Virus record (IMG/VR): IMGVR_UViG_3300032214_000566
Span: 32,881 to 96,880 of that record
Strand: one strand, 5' to 3'
Length of the DNA stretch: 64,000 nucleotides
From: a virus
Shown: positions 53,701-63,601 of the stretch, in pieces
How positions within the stretch are numbered: the stretch's first letter is position 1
Layout: each line of letters begins with the position of its first letter
Notes under the pieces: model-generated
Database searches by the model: none
What the model was told of the DNA's origin: nothing
What the model saw: the letters and a program-made list of their open reading frames with translations, nothing else
Position numbers and translations under genes: made by a program

Positions 53701-56700
53701 TCTTTCTTAGTAAGGTACCAATGTAAATCATTAATTAATTTAGGATAAAATCCTGTATTATATGTTTCAATATATTTAACATTAGCGGGTGCTACTGTTT
53801 GTGTATCAAAAGCTTTAAAAGTACGAGTACCCCCAGTGTAGTCTTTAATTGTATACTGTGTTGAAAGATTATTTAGTGTTGGGTCATAGTATTTTTTGTA
53901 GTCAAAGTCCTCCCACACGTCATCTAATATATCAGTAACCTTATTAGAATCAATCCACGTTTTATATCTATGCCAAATAGAACCATACCTTAATATGTAT
54001 GAATAAGGCATTTGGTGTATTGCAGAAAATTTAAATAAAGTTGGAATTAATTCGTCAGTATAATCGTTAGTATCTATATTAAAGAATTCAAAGTCGCGGA
54101 AAAAGGTATTTAAATACAAATAACCTAAACTAACATACGGATTTTTTACCCCATTTTTTTCATTTTCAACACCTTTAAGTAAGGAATTAATAAAAAATGG
54201 TGTATTAAATATTGAGGTTGTTTGGTTTGGGGTAACGTTACCACTGTAATTATTATAATATAATATTGATTCACTTAATACTCTACCATTATTATCCTTC
54301 TTTTCAGTAAAAAGTTGGGATAACTCTATTCCATTTTTAACCGGAGTACTTGTATTAGGGATATTAAAAACGGTTTGATTAAAGTTTTTATAATCATATC
54401 TTTCATACAGACCGTAAAGACTTAACTTCTGTGATAATGAATTCTCATTTAACCTAGCAATTGTTTTTTTATCGTCTAAAAAAATAATAGTTCTTGTTGT
54501 GTTGTAATCATATGCTTTACCATATAAATCAATAACGTCACTAAATAATTTAGTAGATGTTTCCGTACTTTCTAAGTATGTTTTAAAATTATCAATTAAT
54601 GGAACCGCAGTATCTAAACTTATAGATCTTCCATCAATAGTATCTAAACTATATAAGCCAGATTGATTGTCCAACATATTAACAATATAATCGGTCGTAT
54701 AATTATCTCTTTCAAAGTTCCAATATTTTTGAGAAGCCCCATTATTTGAAATACTTTTCATGTACGTCTCTAATGTGGTTAAACTAATTGGCGTTGTTTT
54801 TAACTTCTCAGAAAGATTCGGATTATCTAATGCCGCTCTTCTAACATTTTGAGCCTCTAAGTCCGCAATAAATTTATCGACTTGGTCTTTTTTATAATTA
54901 CCCCTAAACAATTGAGTGTAGTGACTAGTTAAATAAACTCTCTCATATAACTCATAGAAAAATGAAATCTCACTAGGGTCCTCATAAGGTATAACCGTAA
55001 ATGGGAATTCCAATCCATTCGATGAGGCATAGTTATTTAATACCGTCGGATTAGAGTAAGAGTTTCGTCTTGCGTTAGGTGCCTTAGATACTGCAGCTTC
55101 TAAATATTTTTCAGTAAAGAATATTTCAGGCCAAACCGTTCTATCAAAACCGTTTGTTTGTGTGACATATTTAGGGTTACCTAAATATTGAACTGTATAC
55201 ATCTCTCTACCATCAGGTTGTTTTTCAAGAGTAAAGTAAGTCGGCCAAGGATAAACAACATTTTTGTTATTTTCGTTACCAACATAATTAACCAAATTCT
55301 TAGAATCAACACCAAAGTTTTTACCCGAAGGCATAATAGATGAAATTCTTTTTGGGTTATTTTTTTTACTCCAAGCATCATAATGAGTTTGGTCCATTAA
55401 CCTATAAAACGTATCGACACCAGCCATTATAACTGCAAACACATTTCTTATTGTTGGTTCAAACCCTAAACCCGCATTACTCTTAATTAATTTATCCGCC
55501 AATTGGTCGGAAAACGTTTGTTCAATTACCGTTTGTCTGGTTTTAAGAGTAGAACTCATTTTATCTAACTTATCGAAAAAACTATTTGGTACGTAATTTG
55601 TAGACCCTACGGCCAACTCTCCGTATTTAAAGAATGTTGGTATGTCATCGACAATATTTCCCGTAGCTAAATCTTTTTTCTTACCGAATAATTCAAAATC
55701 TTTTGTTATTTGTGTTTTAAATGTAATTAGCTCTGCCTCTGTTGGTACACGATTTAATCTTTTAGTTAATGTGTTTTTATAATCGGTTTCAGTTAAATTG
55801 ACATATGAAAATTGTATAATGATGTCGCTTGGCTTTAAAAAAACGGGTATCTCTTGGTTTTCAAAATTCTCATCACCTATTTTGTATGAACCGTTTTCAC
55901 CGAAAGATGCATTTTTTTTAAAGTTCTCAACACTACCTACTACCTCAGCGCTAATATCTGTTTTTAATTGTTCTCGATATTGGAAGTCAATGTTAGGTTT
56001 AAATGGATAATATATCTCGTTATCGTGTATAATATAACTATCGGTATCCAAATACGTATTTATTACTTTAGTATAGACAGTATTTTTTAATTCAGTTATT
56101 AAATTAGCATATGAGTTTATATCGTTTAAAACTGCAAAATCACCTTTTTTAATATCCTCCTGAATCGCAGTATTAAAGTTATCACACCTTAATATAAATT
56201 CTTCAATAGTTAATCTTGGAAACCCTTTCTCTATTAACCCCTTCGATTCATATATACTATAAACCTCATCCATTTTTTGTGCCCCTAATGAAGTCTGAGT
56301 TGTCGTAACATTGTTAGTACTATTTGGTGTTGCACTATTATTTGTCGGTTCGGTTCTTTCGACCACCGTAGGATACATTTTTGGAGCAACTCTAGCGTAA
56401 TCTAATAATGTATCACTTAATAATCCCGTTAATTTACCAACTAAAGTTAAATTAATATTATAGTTACCACTGTCTTGGTCAAAAGTGGCGTTAAACTTTG
56501 TAAGATTTAAAGCGTACCTTATGGCCTTACCGTAGTAACCTTTTATCGTTAAATAAAACAATGGATATGGTAAGTTAAAAAAAACAGAATAGATTGACTT
56601 CTCACCTTGTTCAAATAGTGTTCTACCCTGAACGTCGACTAATGTCATATCAACTGTTGGTACTCCATTTGCAACAACTTTAACTGTAATATTTGTAATA

Positions 56701-57137
56701 CCCAACATTTGGGTGTCAGAATAATTATTAACGTCTCTTACATTAATAGTCTTACCGTTAATATTTTTAGATGATATGCTACCTTGATTTAATCCCCCAC
56801 CTGTAGTTGAATTTAATCCTGTAATTTGGTCAGTATATGACGTGTCAAAACTATTTCTACCTCCAGGTTGTAAAAAATTAATTACCGCAGCAGGATTACT
56901 AGCATCTGTTTTTAAACTCGCAACCGTAGAATTAACAATATCTAATGTTTCCCCTACCGCAAGTTTTGTTCTTGGTATTACTTTAGTTTCTAAATTTGCG
57001 TAATACACTAAATCTTCGTGGTCGACTAATCTGTCCACCACTTTATTATTAACAACAATTTTGTTTGGGTCAATTAGAACAATGTTGTCATAATCAGTTT
57101 CAACGTAAATAGGTTGTTTTGAAAGGTTATCTGCCAT
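50751..57137 (-). CDS. Large baseplate hub-like protein
   Basis: 2128 residues. The N-terminal part contains VDVQGRTLFEQGEKSIYSVF with FNLPYPLFYLTIKGYYGKA, a segment found in large-phage baseplate proteins. Near residues ~1780-1880 there is QTTSMYSLYKSASYHATI, GNVMIQPMMYFNLRHVPLFY with GPYLISSVSH, then FEGNRMPKYALP, a layout like the gp27/GpD hub (late-control D) family. The last ~170 residues (NNNLFEISA and following) weakly resemble GH73-type cell-wall hydrolases, but a catalytic Glu is not evident. It overlaps the gp53 gene by 11 bases. Confidence 0.7.
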   Translation of the reverse strand: MADNLSKQPIYVETDYDNIVLIDPNKIVVNNKVVDRLVDHEDLVYYANLETKVIPRTKLAVGETLDIVNSTVASLKTDASNPAAVINFLQPGGRNSFDTSYTDQITGLNSTTGGGLNQGSISSKNINGKTINVRDVNNYSDTQMLGITNITVKVVANGVPTVDMTLVDVQGRTLFEQGEKSIYSVFFNLPYPLFYLTIKGYYGKAIRYALNLTKFNATFDQDSGNYNINLTLVGKLTGLLSDTLLDYARVAPKMYPTVVERTEPTNNSATPNSTNNVTTTQTSLGAQKMDEVYSIYESKGLIEKGFPRLTIEEFILRCDNFNTAIQEDIKKGDFAVLNDINSYANLITELKNTVYTKVINTYLDTDSYIIHDNEIYYPFKPNIDFQYREQLKTDISAEVVGSVENFKKNASFGENGSYKIGDENFENQEIPVFLKPSDIIIQFSYVNLTETDYKNTLTKRLNRVPTEAELITFKTQITKDFELFGKKKDLATGNIVDDIPTFFKYGELAVGSTNYVPNSFFDKLDKMSSTLKTRQTVIEQTFSDQLADKLIKSNAGLGFEPTIRNVFAVIMAGVDTFYRLMDQTHYDAWSKKNNPKRISSIMPSGKNFGVDSKNLVNYVGNENNKNVVYPWPTYFTLEKQPDGREMYTVQYLGNPKYVTQTNGFDRTVWPEIFFTEKYLEAAVSKAPNARRNSYSNPTVLNNYASSNGLEFPFTVIPYEDPSEISFFYELYERVYLTSHYTQLFRGNYKKDQVDKFIADLEAQNVRRAALDNPNLSEKLKTTPISLTTLETYMKSISNNGASQKYWNFERDNYTTDYIVNMLDNQSGLYSLDTIDGRSISLDTAVPLIDNFKTYLESTETSTKLFSDVIDLYGKAYDYNTTRTIIFLDDKKTIARLNENSLSQKLSLYGLYERYDYKNFNQTVFNIPNTSTPVKNGIELSQLFTEKKDNNGRVLSESILYYNNYSGNVTPNQTTSIFNTPFFINSLLKGVENEKNGVKNPYVSLGYLYLNTFFRDFEFFNIDTNDYTDELIPTLFKFSAIHQMPYSYILRYGSIWHRYKTWIDSNKVTDILDDVWEDFDYKKYYDPTLNNLSTQYTIKDYTGGTRTFKAFDTQTVAPANVKYIETYNTGFYPKLINDLHWYLTKKDLFTTYNGQEFSDAYDKNKLRIGSNTNSSYFMPFSGDSLDLNRSIAVNSYFQYLIFDRDASVDKNNKVYIPIPSNGGTPFNQSVLECFNTGKIKIDIKDNPAMYNGSVRPLWGLSNYGYYDLSKIQKPTPDQYASDYDVSFNGKYSDIPELFSVFTPDILDEFERAFLGFCDPNADASEILVLKGEKTSPNYIDTNKIKNIKQRRLKDQILNLLKVKETDLPNGITNQQNQDCVSIAQAQQISASKKMEEFLKFDCILKLGNPGNFNRRVFNSFSNDTTLHPVDRITYNPYVDGSLPGDTLNVTLLSSQTNNSDAWKTLQKYVGFSNYAAYTNSGSSITDFFIEQNIEFTSDNIKVLYPIIKIYAKEKLKALTNGNPWTNTTFFTEFNKFLNDQNAIQADMVLEISNYSNKNLPSTKSTQSGVNSSVSGDVTKLSTYNTFQAFNDKWVAGSDLTTRTIFEDFLFQNTANGDVGNSLQVDVMGIAEILKGDNTISILDVIGFIMKKQDNMLFYAMPAYINFYGNQSPTKNSQPKQIDVPNSLFGTYTEVNYLDSRPKFLLIYVGKESEHPQQKDNAFVVYGDDSFDLRNPSTNPVRIPTDITKYNFALSNKVVGFNVDFGIQNQNMFSSVEVGMDDKKNTAATFAVRDQMSNGVNGDKIAQQTTSMYSLYKSASYHATIKSLGNVMIQPMMYFNLRHVPLFYGPYLISSVSHTISDTDFVTSFEGNRMPKYALPQPNSLATYIKTNYLEKYQQEILQTPNPATTVTPVETSLDQDASIGTTLKPEDECQLLVDAKYETLPFVGMNRGRVTYSEMANKINAIPGIDRYVAIMMATIAVTRSSNGYEEDLLQPINNNLFEISAANVFADNPVLSELVCADVDGAAIPLFSFNNLTDPINVVYNLNKNMSPLIVDLKNINTGDDEDEKYQKGIVQLIISTWDTGYGYGKTAQEIRDYVLINVQNNNLLSSAYSAYLNIIKKVFTLFP

Positions 57138-57444
57138 AATAAAAAATATGTGTGTCTACCGCATTTTTGTAGTCTAAAAGAGCACCCAATAAAGGATAAG
57201 GAATATTAAGTATAGTTCCGTCAGGGATATTAGTTTCTAAACCACCATAAGTTGGGTTAGCCATTAATATCAACCAACCAAAATATGGTGACCCATATTT
57301 TTCATAACTAATCTTATCCAATCTACTTTGGTTAGTTCTATACACATATCTTTGGTCTGTGGTTCTAGCCGGTAATGTAACATACGGTACAACCGTTTGT
57401 ACTCCATTAACAAAAAAGTTTTGGTATCTATTATAATATTGCAT
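57127..57444 (-). CDS. Baseplate wedge protein, gp53-like (LysM-like core)
   Basis: 105 residues. The conserved core is seen: QRYVYRTNQSRLDKISYEKY, GSPYFGWLILMANP, then PDGTILNIPYP, matching gp53 and the LysM-like fold (start-up phrase, YG, WLI, N, G-x-x-L-x-I-P). In T4, gp53 is a baseplate wedge component. It lies between the two giant baseplate genes, 1 base after the larger upstream gene's stop. Confidence 0.85.
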   Translation of the reverse strand: MQYYNRYQNFFVNGVQTVVPYVTLPARTTDQRYVYRTNQSRLDKISYEKYGSPYFGWLILMANPTYGGLETNIPDGTILNIPYPLLGALLDYKNAVDTHIFYYGR

Positions 57445-57445
57445 A

Positions 57446-60400
57446 TTAATTCATTGTTTTCTTTAGGTTGAAATCGTTGCCGGTTGAATCGACAGTATCC
57501 CATAACGCCAAAAGATTAACATCATTAGGTGGCGAAACCGGAGTTTGTTTAGTTAAATCAAATAATCTTACTTTACCTTTGTTAAATGATATATATTTGT
57601 CATTTGGAAATTTAACAGAAAAATATATGTTTTTAAAATTATTAAAATTATCATCTAAAGTCTTTTTAGATTTTTCATAATTTTTATATCTTCCGTTAGG
57701 TAAATAAGTTTTTTGCGGAGTATTATTAAATGAAATACCTATTCCTTGATTTAAAATATTAATACCAATATTCTGATAAAGTAATTTTCTCCACCCCGTT
57801 TCTGATATAGCATCAGGTATTGATGTCATAATTTCATTTATGAATTTATCAGGGTCTTCTAATATTTCTTTACCGAAGATTAAGAAGAATCTCACATCTT
57901 TAGGACTATTAGAATCGATGTACGTTTCAAAATTAAAATCATCAGAATACACTTTACCAACACCTTTAGGTATTAATTGGTACTCCCCAAACTTATCATT
58001 AAGACCATTAATATCTGTTCTTATTGTTAAGAAATCATCTCTTAATTCATCATAGGTGTTGGCCGCAGTACTACCAGCAGCAATCTCTGTAGTACCAGAA
58101 ATATCATATATTACAACCCCCCCACTTTTATTTTTATACCCATCAACGTTACTTAAAATGTAATTAACTTGGTCACTATATTTTATAAATTCTAATTGAG
58201 ATTTAACTAATTTTGATGTGTTTTTCTCTAATGACTGTAAGTAGTTGTTTTTTCTACTATCAATCATTTCTTTAACTTTACGTTTAACCTTACGTATCTC
58301 ACCATTTGTTGGGAAATTTTCCTGACCTAATCCACCTAATATTGGTGATGTTTCATCCTCAACATCATCCTTAGCACCATTAAATAATTTGTCAACTCTA
58401 TCTTGGTACCCATCAGGTTTACCAAAAATATTAACATCATTAGTAATGTTACCTAACAAGTAATTAAATAAACCTGTTTTAAATTTAGGATTACTCGTAT
58501 ACAGTATTAAACCTCCCCATAATAAATCAGTCTTTAAATTTTGTAGTGTTGAATATACCCCATTAATATAATTTTCGGTTTTATCAACCATGGTATCCAT
58601 CACTTCTTTGTATCTGATTTTACCTTTTATTTGTGAGGTATTAACATCTAAATACGTATTTTCAACAACACCCAATGTAACACCACCATCATTAACCTCA
58701 GGTCTTTTTTGTGGTCCAACATCACCTATTTCATTTTTGATGTCGTCAATTAATTGTTTTTCAAATTTTGGATTTATCTCTTCAGTCTCTTCAGCCCTTT
58801 CATCATACATTTCAGTATTCGCATAATAGTTGAAGGAAAGCGCATTTTGTAATTTTGCAATTGGTTCTCGTAATCCTTGTCCTCCAATGAATTTCATTGA
58901 CATGGTTACTTCTGCAATCATAGGTTGAACCCCAATACCTTCAGGGTTTAAATCGTAAACTGCATCATCAAATTTTAAATCTAAACTTTCAAAAACAACT
59001 TTAGTATGGAAAAAGTCACCAACCCTAATAACACAAATAGGTGGTGAACCAAACGCACTATTAGTTACGTCATTATACTGTAGAGTTGTTGTATTCTGAC
59101 CTGTCTCAACCGCAGTCGGTATTGTATCACCAGGTCTCATACATTGTTGTAAGAACGTTAATCTAGCATTTAAACCTTCAGGAGTAATAGAGTGAAATAC
59201 CGGATTAAAGTTTTTAATCTTACTTCTTATTCCGTCATAAATCATAGGATTTTCTTCCCTGACCATTTCAAAATAACTACACTCACTTAAAAGTTTTCTA
59301 AGTAATCTTTTAGTTATACCATCTCTAACCTCATTTGTTAATGTTTTTTTCTGTGTTTGCTTAACAACATATGAAGATTCTGATTGTGGTTGGGTATCAT
59401 TAATGTTATTAACATCAGCACCTAGTGGGTCAATCTCCCCTTCAGGCGCCTCACTAATTTGTGTTGATGCTACCGGTGGTACTTCAGCTGGTGGGTCAAC
59501 TTTTGCAACACCAACTTTAGTTCTTCTACACATCATACCTTGTACAGACATTTTATATGTAGATTGATTATTGAAAGGTTTAGAACACTTTATATCTCTA
59601 TACCCTTCCTCATTAATTTCTTGAGTCTCTCCATTAGTTTGGGTGTTGAATAATAAAAGTTTTTTATCAATCATGTCTTTCATTTTCAATTCCCCCTCAG
59701 TATAATCAGTTATCATCTTAATAACTGAATCCGCACGTCTTTTAGAAAGACTTTGGTTATATGTTGCGGATGCCGTTGAGTTGGCGGATCCAATAATATC
59801 TAATGTTACCTTATTACCACCATCACAAAGTTTAATTACTTTTGATAGTAATTCTTTAAATGTATTATATTCACTATCTAAAAATGTAAAAACTCCACTT
59901 ATTGAATCTTTTCTGGTGTCTAAAAAATCTCCTAATCCAAAATTAGCTGGAGGATTATTTAATACGGTACCATTATAATTAAATACCTTATTTGCAGCAC
60001 CACTATTGTACGTACTTTTTAATCCGGACAATTGATTATAAAATTTTTCATACGAACTACTCGTATCGGTAGATGCTGGTATAGCATTTTCAAAAAGTAA
60101 TTGTATGTCTTGGAATTTAGCAATTTCAATATTTTCTTGTTGTGTCTGACCCGAAGCACTTCCTGTTGCATCTTGTGCAATATTTGGAGTTTCTTGAACC
60201 ACAACTTCACCAACAATATTAGGGTTAGGGACACTTGGAATTAACTCAGTTACATTACTAACCGTTTCAATTACATCATATATGTCGGTTAAACTAAATG
60301 ATTTATATTTTTTTAATAAATCATAAATGTCGTATTCAGTACATCCCGCAATGAATGAGTCGATTACCTTAGTCGCCACCGATGTGTTTTCTTTCGCTAA

Positions 60401-63400
60401 TTCTTTATTAACCAAAACATTCATTATTGATGGGTGGTCAACAATTATTTTCCATTTTAAAGTCCCAGTTCTTTCAGTGTTTTGGTAAGTATATATTGGT
60501 TCAGGTCTCCCTAAAAAAACATTGTCTTTCCATGATGTTCTAACATTATCATCAAAACTTAGTTCATATGGTGGGAACCACATAACTCTACCTCCGTTTG
60601 GACCTATTTCACAAGCAGGTAAACTATCAACCGTAAATCCTTTTTTACTTGATGTTCTCCAAGCTAAGTTCTCAATAGAGAACATATATTTTTTAACCTT
60701 CCCATCTTTTCCAATATTTGTGGAATCTTCACCATACATTGGTGCAATGTTCAAGTTATACGTCGCATCTAAAACGGAATACGTAGCACCTCTTATATTA
60801 CCTTTTCCATTATTTAATTTATTCTTTTGTAATTGTTTGTATGTACTATATGGTCTATCCTTGGTAAATAAACGACAATATTCATAACCTTGTACACTAC
60901 TCACAGGTGCAGTTCCACTCTGTACTGAAGTTGGTGTCACGTATCTAAAAACTCTAGAACCTTTGGTCATCTCTTGGTACCCGTCATTAAATACTTTACT
61001 AACTTGGTTAATCGCATTACCTACATGGTTAGGGTTAGATGATCTGGCACCTGCGTCAATTAATTTTTGAGTTATATCGAGTATCGACCCATCTGTAAGT
61101 GACAACGCTGAGGATTTACTATTATTAAACGCCTGTTGTAATATTGTATCAAACACAACATCAGTCGAGTTAACTATCTTATTGTTAAACCCAACAAATA
61201 AACCAGGTTTAATAAAAGAAGTCTCACTTGTTGTCCATGTGAAATTACCTATAATACTTGAATTACCAACAACCCCTAAAGTGTCTAAAGACCCGTTGTA
61301 ATAATTTCTACTATTTAAACCGAACAGCCTTTTATTAACATCATTACCCTCATACTCCTTACCTATCGCACCATAGTCAAAAACGGGACCGTTATTAGGT
61401 TTTCCGTCTCTTCCTTTAGGTTGGTCAAGTTTTGGACTAACAACATCTCTTATGAAATTTTTAGTGTTACCAACATAAAAAATAGGTTTAGGTGACGATA
61501 AATTAGGACTAACTAAAGAATCTAAATTATAATCAGGTCGATATGAATTATAAAATAACATATCAAACAACAATGACCTTGTTGCTCTTGATGTGTTTGC
61601 TAATAGTCTTTCAGACCCCGTATCAATATTCGCGGATAATAAATTATTTACAAGGTTACCCACAGCACCTGCAACAGCACCAATAGGATTTGCAAGCATT
61701 TGACTACCAAAGTTTTTATCAGGATAATCAAAATATTCACCAGGGATTATAGAATATGGTGAATAAAGACCTGATAGTCTAGCGGTAAACCCTAATACAT
61801 CCCCAACAATAGTTGATGGTGATGTTATTTGATAATTTTTTTGAATAAGGGGAACGTTATTAGTTACAACTCCTAAAATATCAAATGGGTCTATTGACGG
61901 ACTTGGTCCTATACCTCCTGATATTGTTGATACCGATGAATTGGATAAAATCGATCTACCTAATGTTTGTTGGTATAACTCATAAGCAACTCTCGTTTTA
62001 AATTCTTTTTGTAGTTGTTTTGCTGCGATTTTAGCCAAATTAGAATCCTGACTTAAACTTCCTTCGGTACCATTTGGATTGTCGCTATTTAGAATGTTAA
62101 TAGGACTGTAAAACGATGGAACAAATGAGAACGTAGTATCACTATTAGAATACGGTCTATTTAAACTATCAGGAAATATCTCATCAATAACTAATGGGTC
62201 ATACGACCCTTCACCCGTATTATAAAGATTTTTACCATAGTTATATGATTGAGATTGTTCTGTTGTTTTTCCAGGTTGTGATGCGGTAAAATCATATTCA
62301 CCCTTATTAGCTTGTGTTTGTGTATCTCTATTTGGGACGACAACGTCAGGTATAATAACCGGTTGGTACGGGTTTTTAACTACCGTATTTTTAAGTCTTT
62401 TATCACCAATCTGCTCAAGTTCACTATTATTACCAGAGTTCTCGGTTGGTTCGTATGGTCCTGCATTTGCACCAAGTGGGTTATCTTTATTAATATTAAT
62501 AACCGCACCGTAGTTAGTTACACTACTACCAAGACCATATTTATTTTTACCGTATAAAAATTTACCACGAACATTACCAACACTATTTAACTCACTATTA
62601 GCAGCATCACTAGCATCATCATATTCCCCATAGTTAGAAACATTTAAAGTTAGGGTAGGGAATAATTTTGAATCACCAAAACCCGTAGATACTGATTCAG
62701 GGTTATATTTGTTTAATACCCGTAGAATACTTTCTTGTGCGTCTCCTTTTAATTCTAATTCACTAGAAACCGCATCGGCAGGTCCGTAGTTACCCTCATT
62801 GGCTTTAGTTTGGAAATTTAGGTTAGGAGTAACTGAAGTATTACTTTGTGTCCCTTGTGGTCCATATTGATTAATAACAATTTGAGTTTCTTTTGAAGAT
62901 ATACCTATCTTTTCTAAATCACTACCTAAAGTATCTATAAAGTCATAGTGACCTTCGTTAGGTTTTGTTTGGTTATTAACATTAGGGTTAACAACATTTC
63001 TACTATCTGATTGGTCCGGACCATATTGGTTTTTAACAATCAGTTCGTTTTCTTTAACGTCACCGATAACTTCTAAATCACTTCCAAAAGTTTTTTCAAA
63101 TCCATATAGACCTTCGTTAGTACTTTTGTTTGTATTTTTATTGATGTTAACAGGATTACCAAAAGAATTAGCAAATTGGGTTGGTCCATATATGTTCTGA
63201 ACATATAATAGTTTTTCGGTGTTATCACCAATAACCTCTAATTTTGACCCTTCGGTGTTTTTAAAACCATATAAACCACCATTAGTCTCGGTACCTTTAT
63301 TAATGTTTATTTGAATAACATTACCGAATGTACCGCCAGGATTAAATTTATTTTGTTTTATTAATTTTTCTTCTTGTTTTTTCTGTTCAACACTGATATC

Positions 63401-63556
63401 TGGGGAATCACTAACTGAATAATCCACTAATGTGATTTCTTTTTTATCAATTTTTGAAGACGCGAATGAACCGTCAACCTTATATGGTTGTAAATTTTTT
63501 ACTAATAATTTTTTTCTAAAATTCTCAGTTGAATCAAACGAAAGTGGACTCTCCAT
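57446..63556 (-). CDS. Giant virion protein with tandem repeats and OmpA-like domain
   Basis: 2036 residues. Residues 72-450 contain seven imperfect 53-56-residue repeats (NxGxYxF...S-x-L-E-x-I-G-D...V-x-N-x-Y-G-P). Residues ~975-1045 contain PNGGRVMWFPPYELSF, then EPIYTYQNTERTGTLKWKI and IVDHPSIMN, a segment recurring in large-phage baseplate proteins. Residues ~1225-1330 resemble an OmpA/MotB peptidoglycan-binding domain (LDIIGSANSTAS, YNQSLSKRRADSVIKMI). The C-terminal third is long and charged. It lies between the presumed tape-measure end and gp53, so it is part of the tail tip or baseplate, possibly touching the host cell wall. Confidence 0.75.
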   Translation of the reverse strand: MESPLSFDSTENFRKKLLVKNLQPYKVDGSFASSKIDKKEITLVDYSVSDSPDISVEQKKQEEKLIKQNKFNPGGTFGNVIQININKGTETNGGLYGFKNTEGSKLEVIGDNTEKLLYVQNIYGPTQFANSFGNPVNINKNTNKSTNEGLYGFEKTFGSDLEVIGDVKENELIVKNQYGPDQSDSRNVVNPNVNNQTKPNEGHYDFIDTLGSDLEKIGISSKETQIVINQYGPQGTQSNTSVTPNLNFQTKANEGNYGPADAVSSELELKGDAQESILRVLNKYNPESVSTGFGDSKLFPTLTLNVSNYGEYDDASDAANSELNSVGNVRGKFLYGKNKYGLGSSVTNYGAVININKDNPLGANAGPYEPTENSGNNSELEQIGDKRLKNTVVKNPYQPVIIPDVVVPNRDTQTQANKGEYDFTASQPGKTTEQSQSYNYGKNLYNTGEGSYDPLVIDEIFPDSLNRPYSNSDTTFSFVPSFYSPINILNSDNPNGTEGSLSQDSNLAKIAAKQLQKEFKTRVAYELYQQTLGRSILSNSSVSTISGGIGPSPSIDPFDILGVVTNNVPLIQKNYQITSPSTIVGDVLGFTARLSGLYSPYSIIPGEYFDYPDKNFGSQMLANPIGAVAGAVGNLVNNLLSANIDTGSERLLANTSRATRSLLFDMLFYNSYRPDYNLDSLVSPNLSSPKPIFYVGNTKNFIRDVVSPKLDQPKGRDGKPNNGPVFDYGAIGKEYEGNDVNKRLFGLNSRNYYNGSLDTLGVVGNSSIIGNFTWTTSETSFIKPGLFVGFNNKIVNSTDVVFDTILQQAFNNSKSSALSLTDGSILDITQKLIDAGARSSNPNHVGNAINQVSKVFNDGYQEMTKGSRVFRYVTPTSVQSGTAPVSSVQGYEYCRLFTKDRPYSTYKQLQKNKLNNGKGNIRGATYSVLDATYNLNIAPMYGEDSTNIGKDGKVKKYMFSIENLAWRTSSKKGFTVDSLPACEIGPNGGRVMWFPPYELSFDDNVRTSWKDNVFLGRPEPIYTYQNTERTGTLKWKIIVDHPSIMNVLVNKELAKENTSVATKVIDSFIAGCTEYDIYDLLKKYKSFSLTDIYDVIETVSNVTELIPSVPNPNIVGEVVVQETPNIAQDATGSASGQTQQENIEIAKFQDIQLLFENAIPASTDTSSSYEKFYNQLSGLKSTYNSGAANKVFNYNGTVLNNPPANFGLGDFLDTRKDSISGVFTFLDSEYNTFKELLSKVIKLCDGGNKVTLDIIGSANSTASATYNQSLSKRRADSVIKMITDYTEGELKMKDMIDKKLLLFNTQTNGETQEINEEGYRDIKCSKPFNNQSTYKMSVQGMMCRRTKVGVAKVDPPAEVPPVASTQISEAPEGEIDPLGADVNNINDTQPQSESSYVVKQTQKKTLTNEVRDGITKRLLRKLLSECSYFEMVREENPMIYDGIRSKIKNFNPVFHSITPEGLNARLTFLQQCMRPGDTIPTAVETGQNTTTLQYNDVTNSAFGSPPICVIRVGDFFHTKVVFESLDLKFDDAVYDLNPEGIGVQPMIAEVTMSMKFIGGQGLREPIAKLQNALSFNYYANTEMYDERAEETEEINPKFEKQLIDDIKNEIGDVGPQKRPEVNDGGVTLGVVENTYLDVNTSQIKGKIRYKEVMDTMVDKTENYINGVYSTLQNLKTDLLWGGLILYTSNPKFKTGLFNYLLGNITNDVNIFGKPDGYQDRVDKLFNGAKDDVEDETSPILGGLGQENFPTNGEIRKVKRKVKEMIDSRKNNYLQSLEKNTSKLVKSQLEFIKYSDQVNYILSNVDGYKNKSGGVVIYDISGTTEIAAGSTAANTYDELRDDFLTIRTDINGLNDKFGEYQLIPKGVGKVYSDDFNFETYIDSNSPKDVRFFLIFGKEILEDPDKFINEIMTSIPDAISETGWRKLLYQNIGINILNQGIGISFNNTPQKTYLPNGRYKNYEKSKKTLDDNFNNFKNIYFSVKFPNDKYISFNKGKVRLFDLTKQTPVSPPNDVNLLALWDTVDSTGNDFNLKKTMN
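62207..63343 (-). repeat. Seven tandem ~54-residue protein repeats
   Basis: The reference Tyr of each copy falls at residues 96, 151, 204, 257, 312, 368 and 421, giving periods of 53-56 residues. Copies 1-3 are the most alike; later copies diverge. DNA identity is low, so these are ancient protein repeats rather than recent duplications. Confidence 0.75.
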
Positions 63557-63573
63557 CTATTATCTTTTATTAG

Positions 63574-63580
63574 ATAAATA
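63574..63580 (-). promoter_or_regulatory. Candidate late-promoter element CTATTTAT
   Basis: Minus-strand AACCTATTTATC 18 bases upstream of the ATG at 63556, in the 45-base gap after the tape-measure-like gene. Confidence 0.4.
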
Positions 63581-63601
63581 GGTTATAAGGTTATTTTATA
63601 A

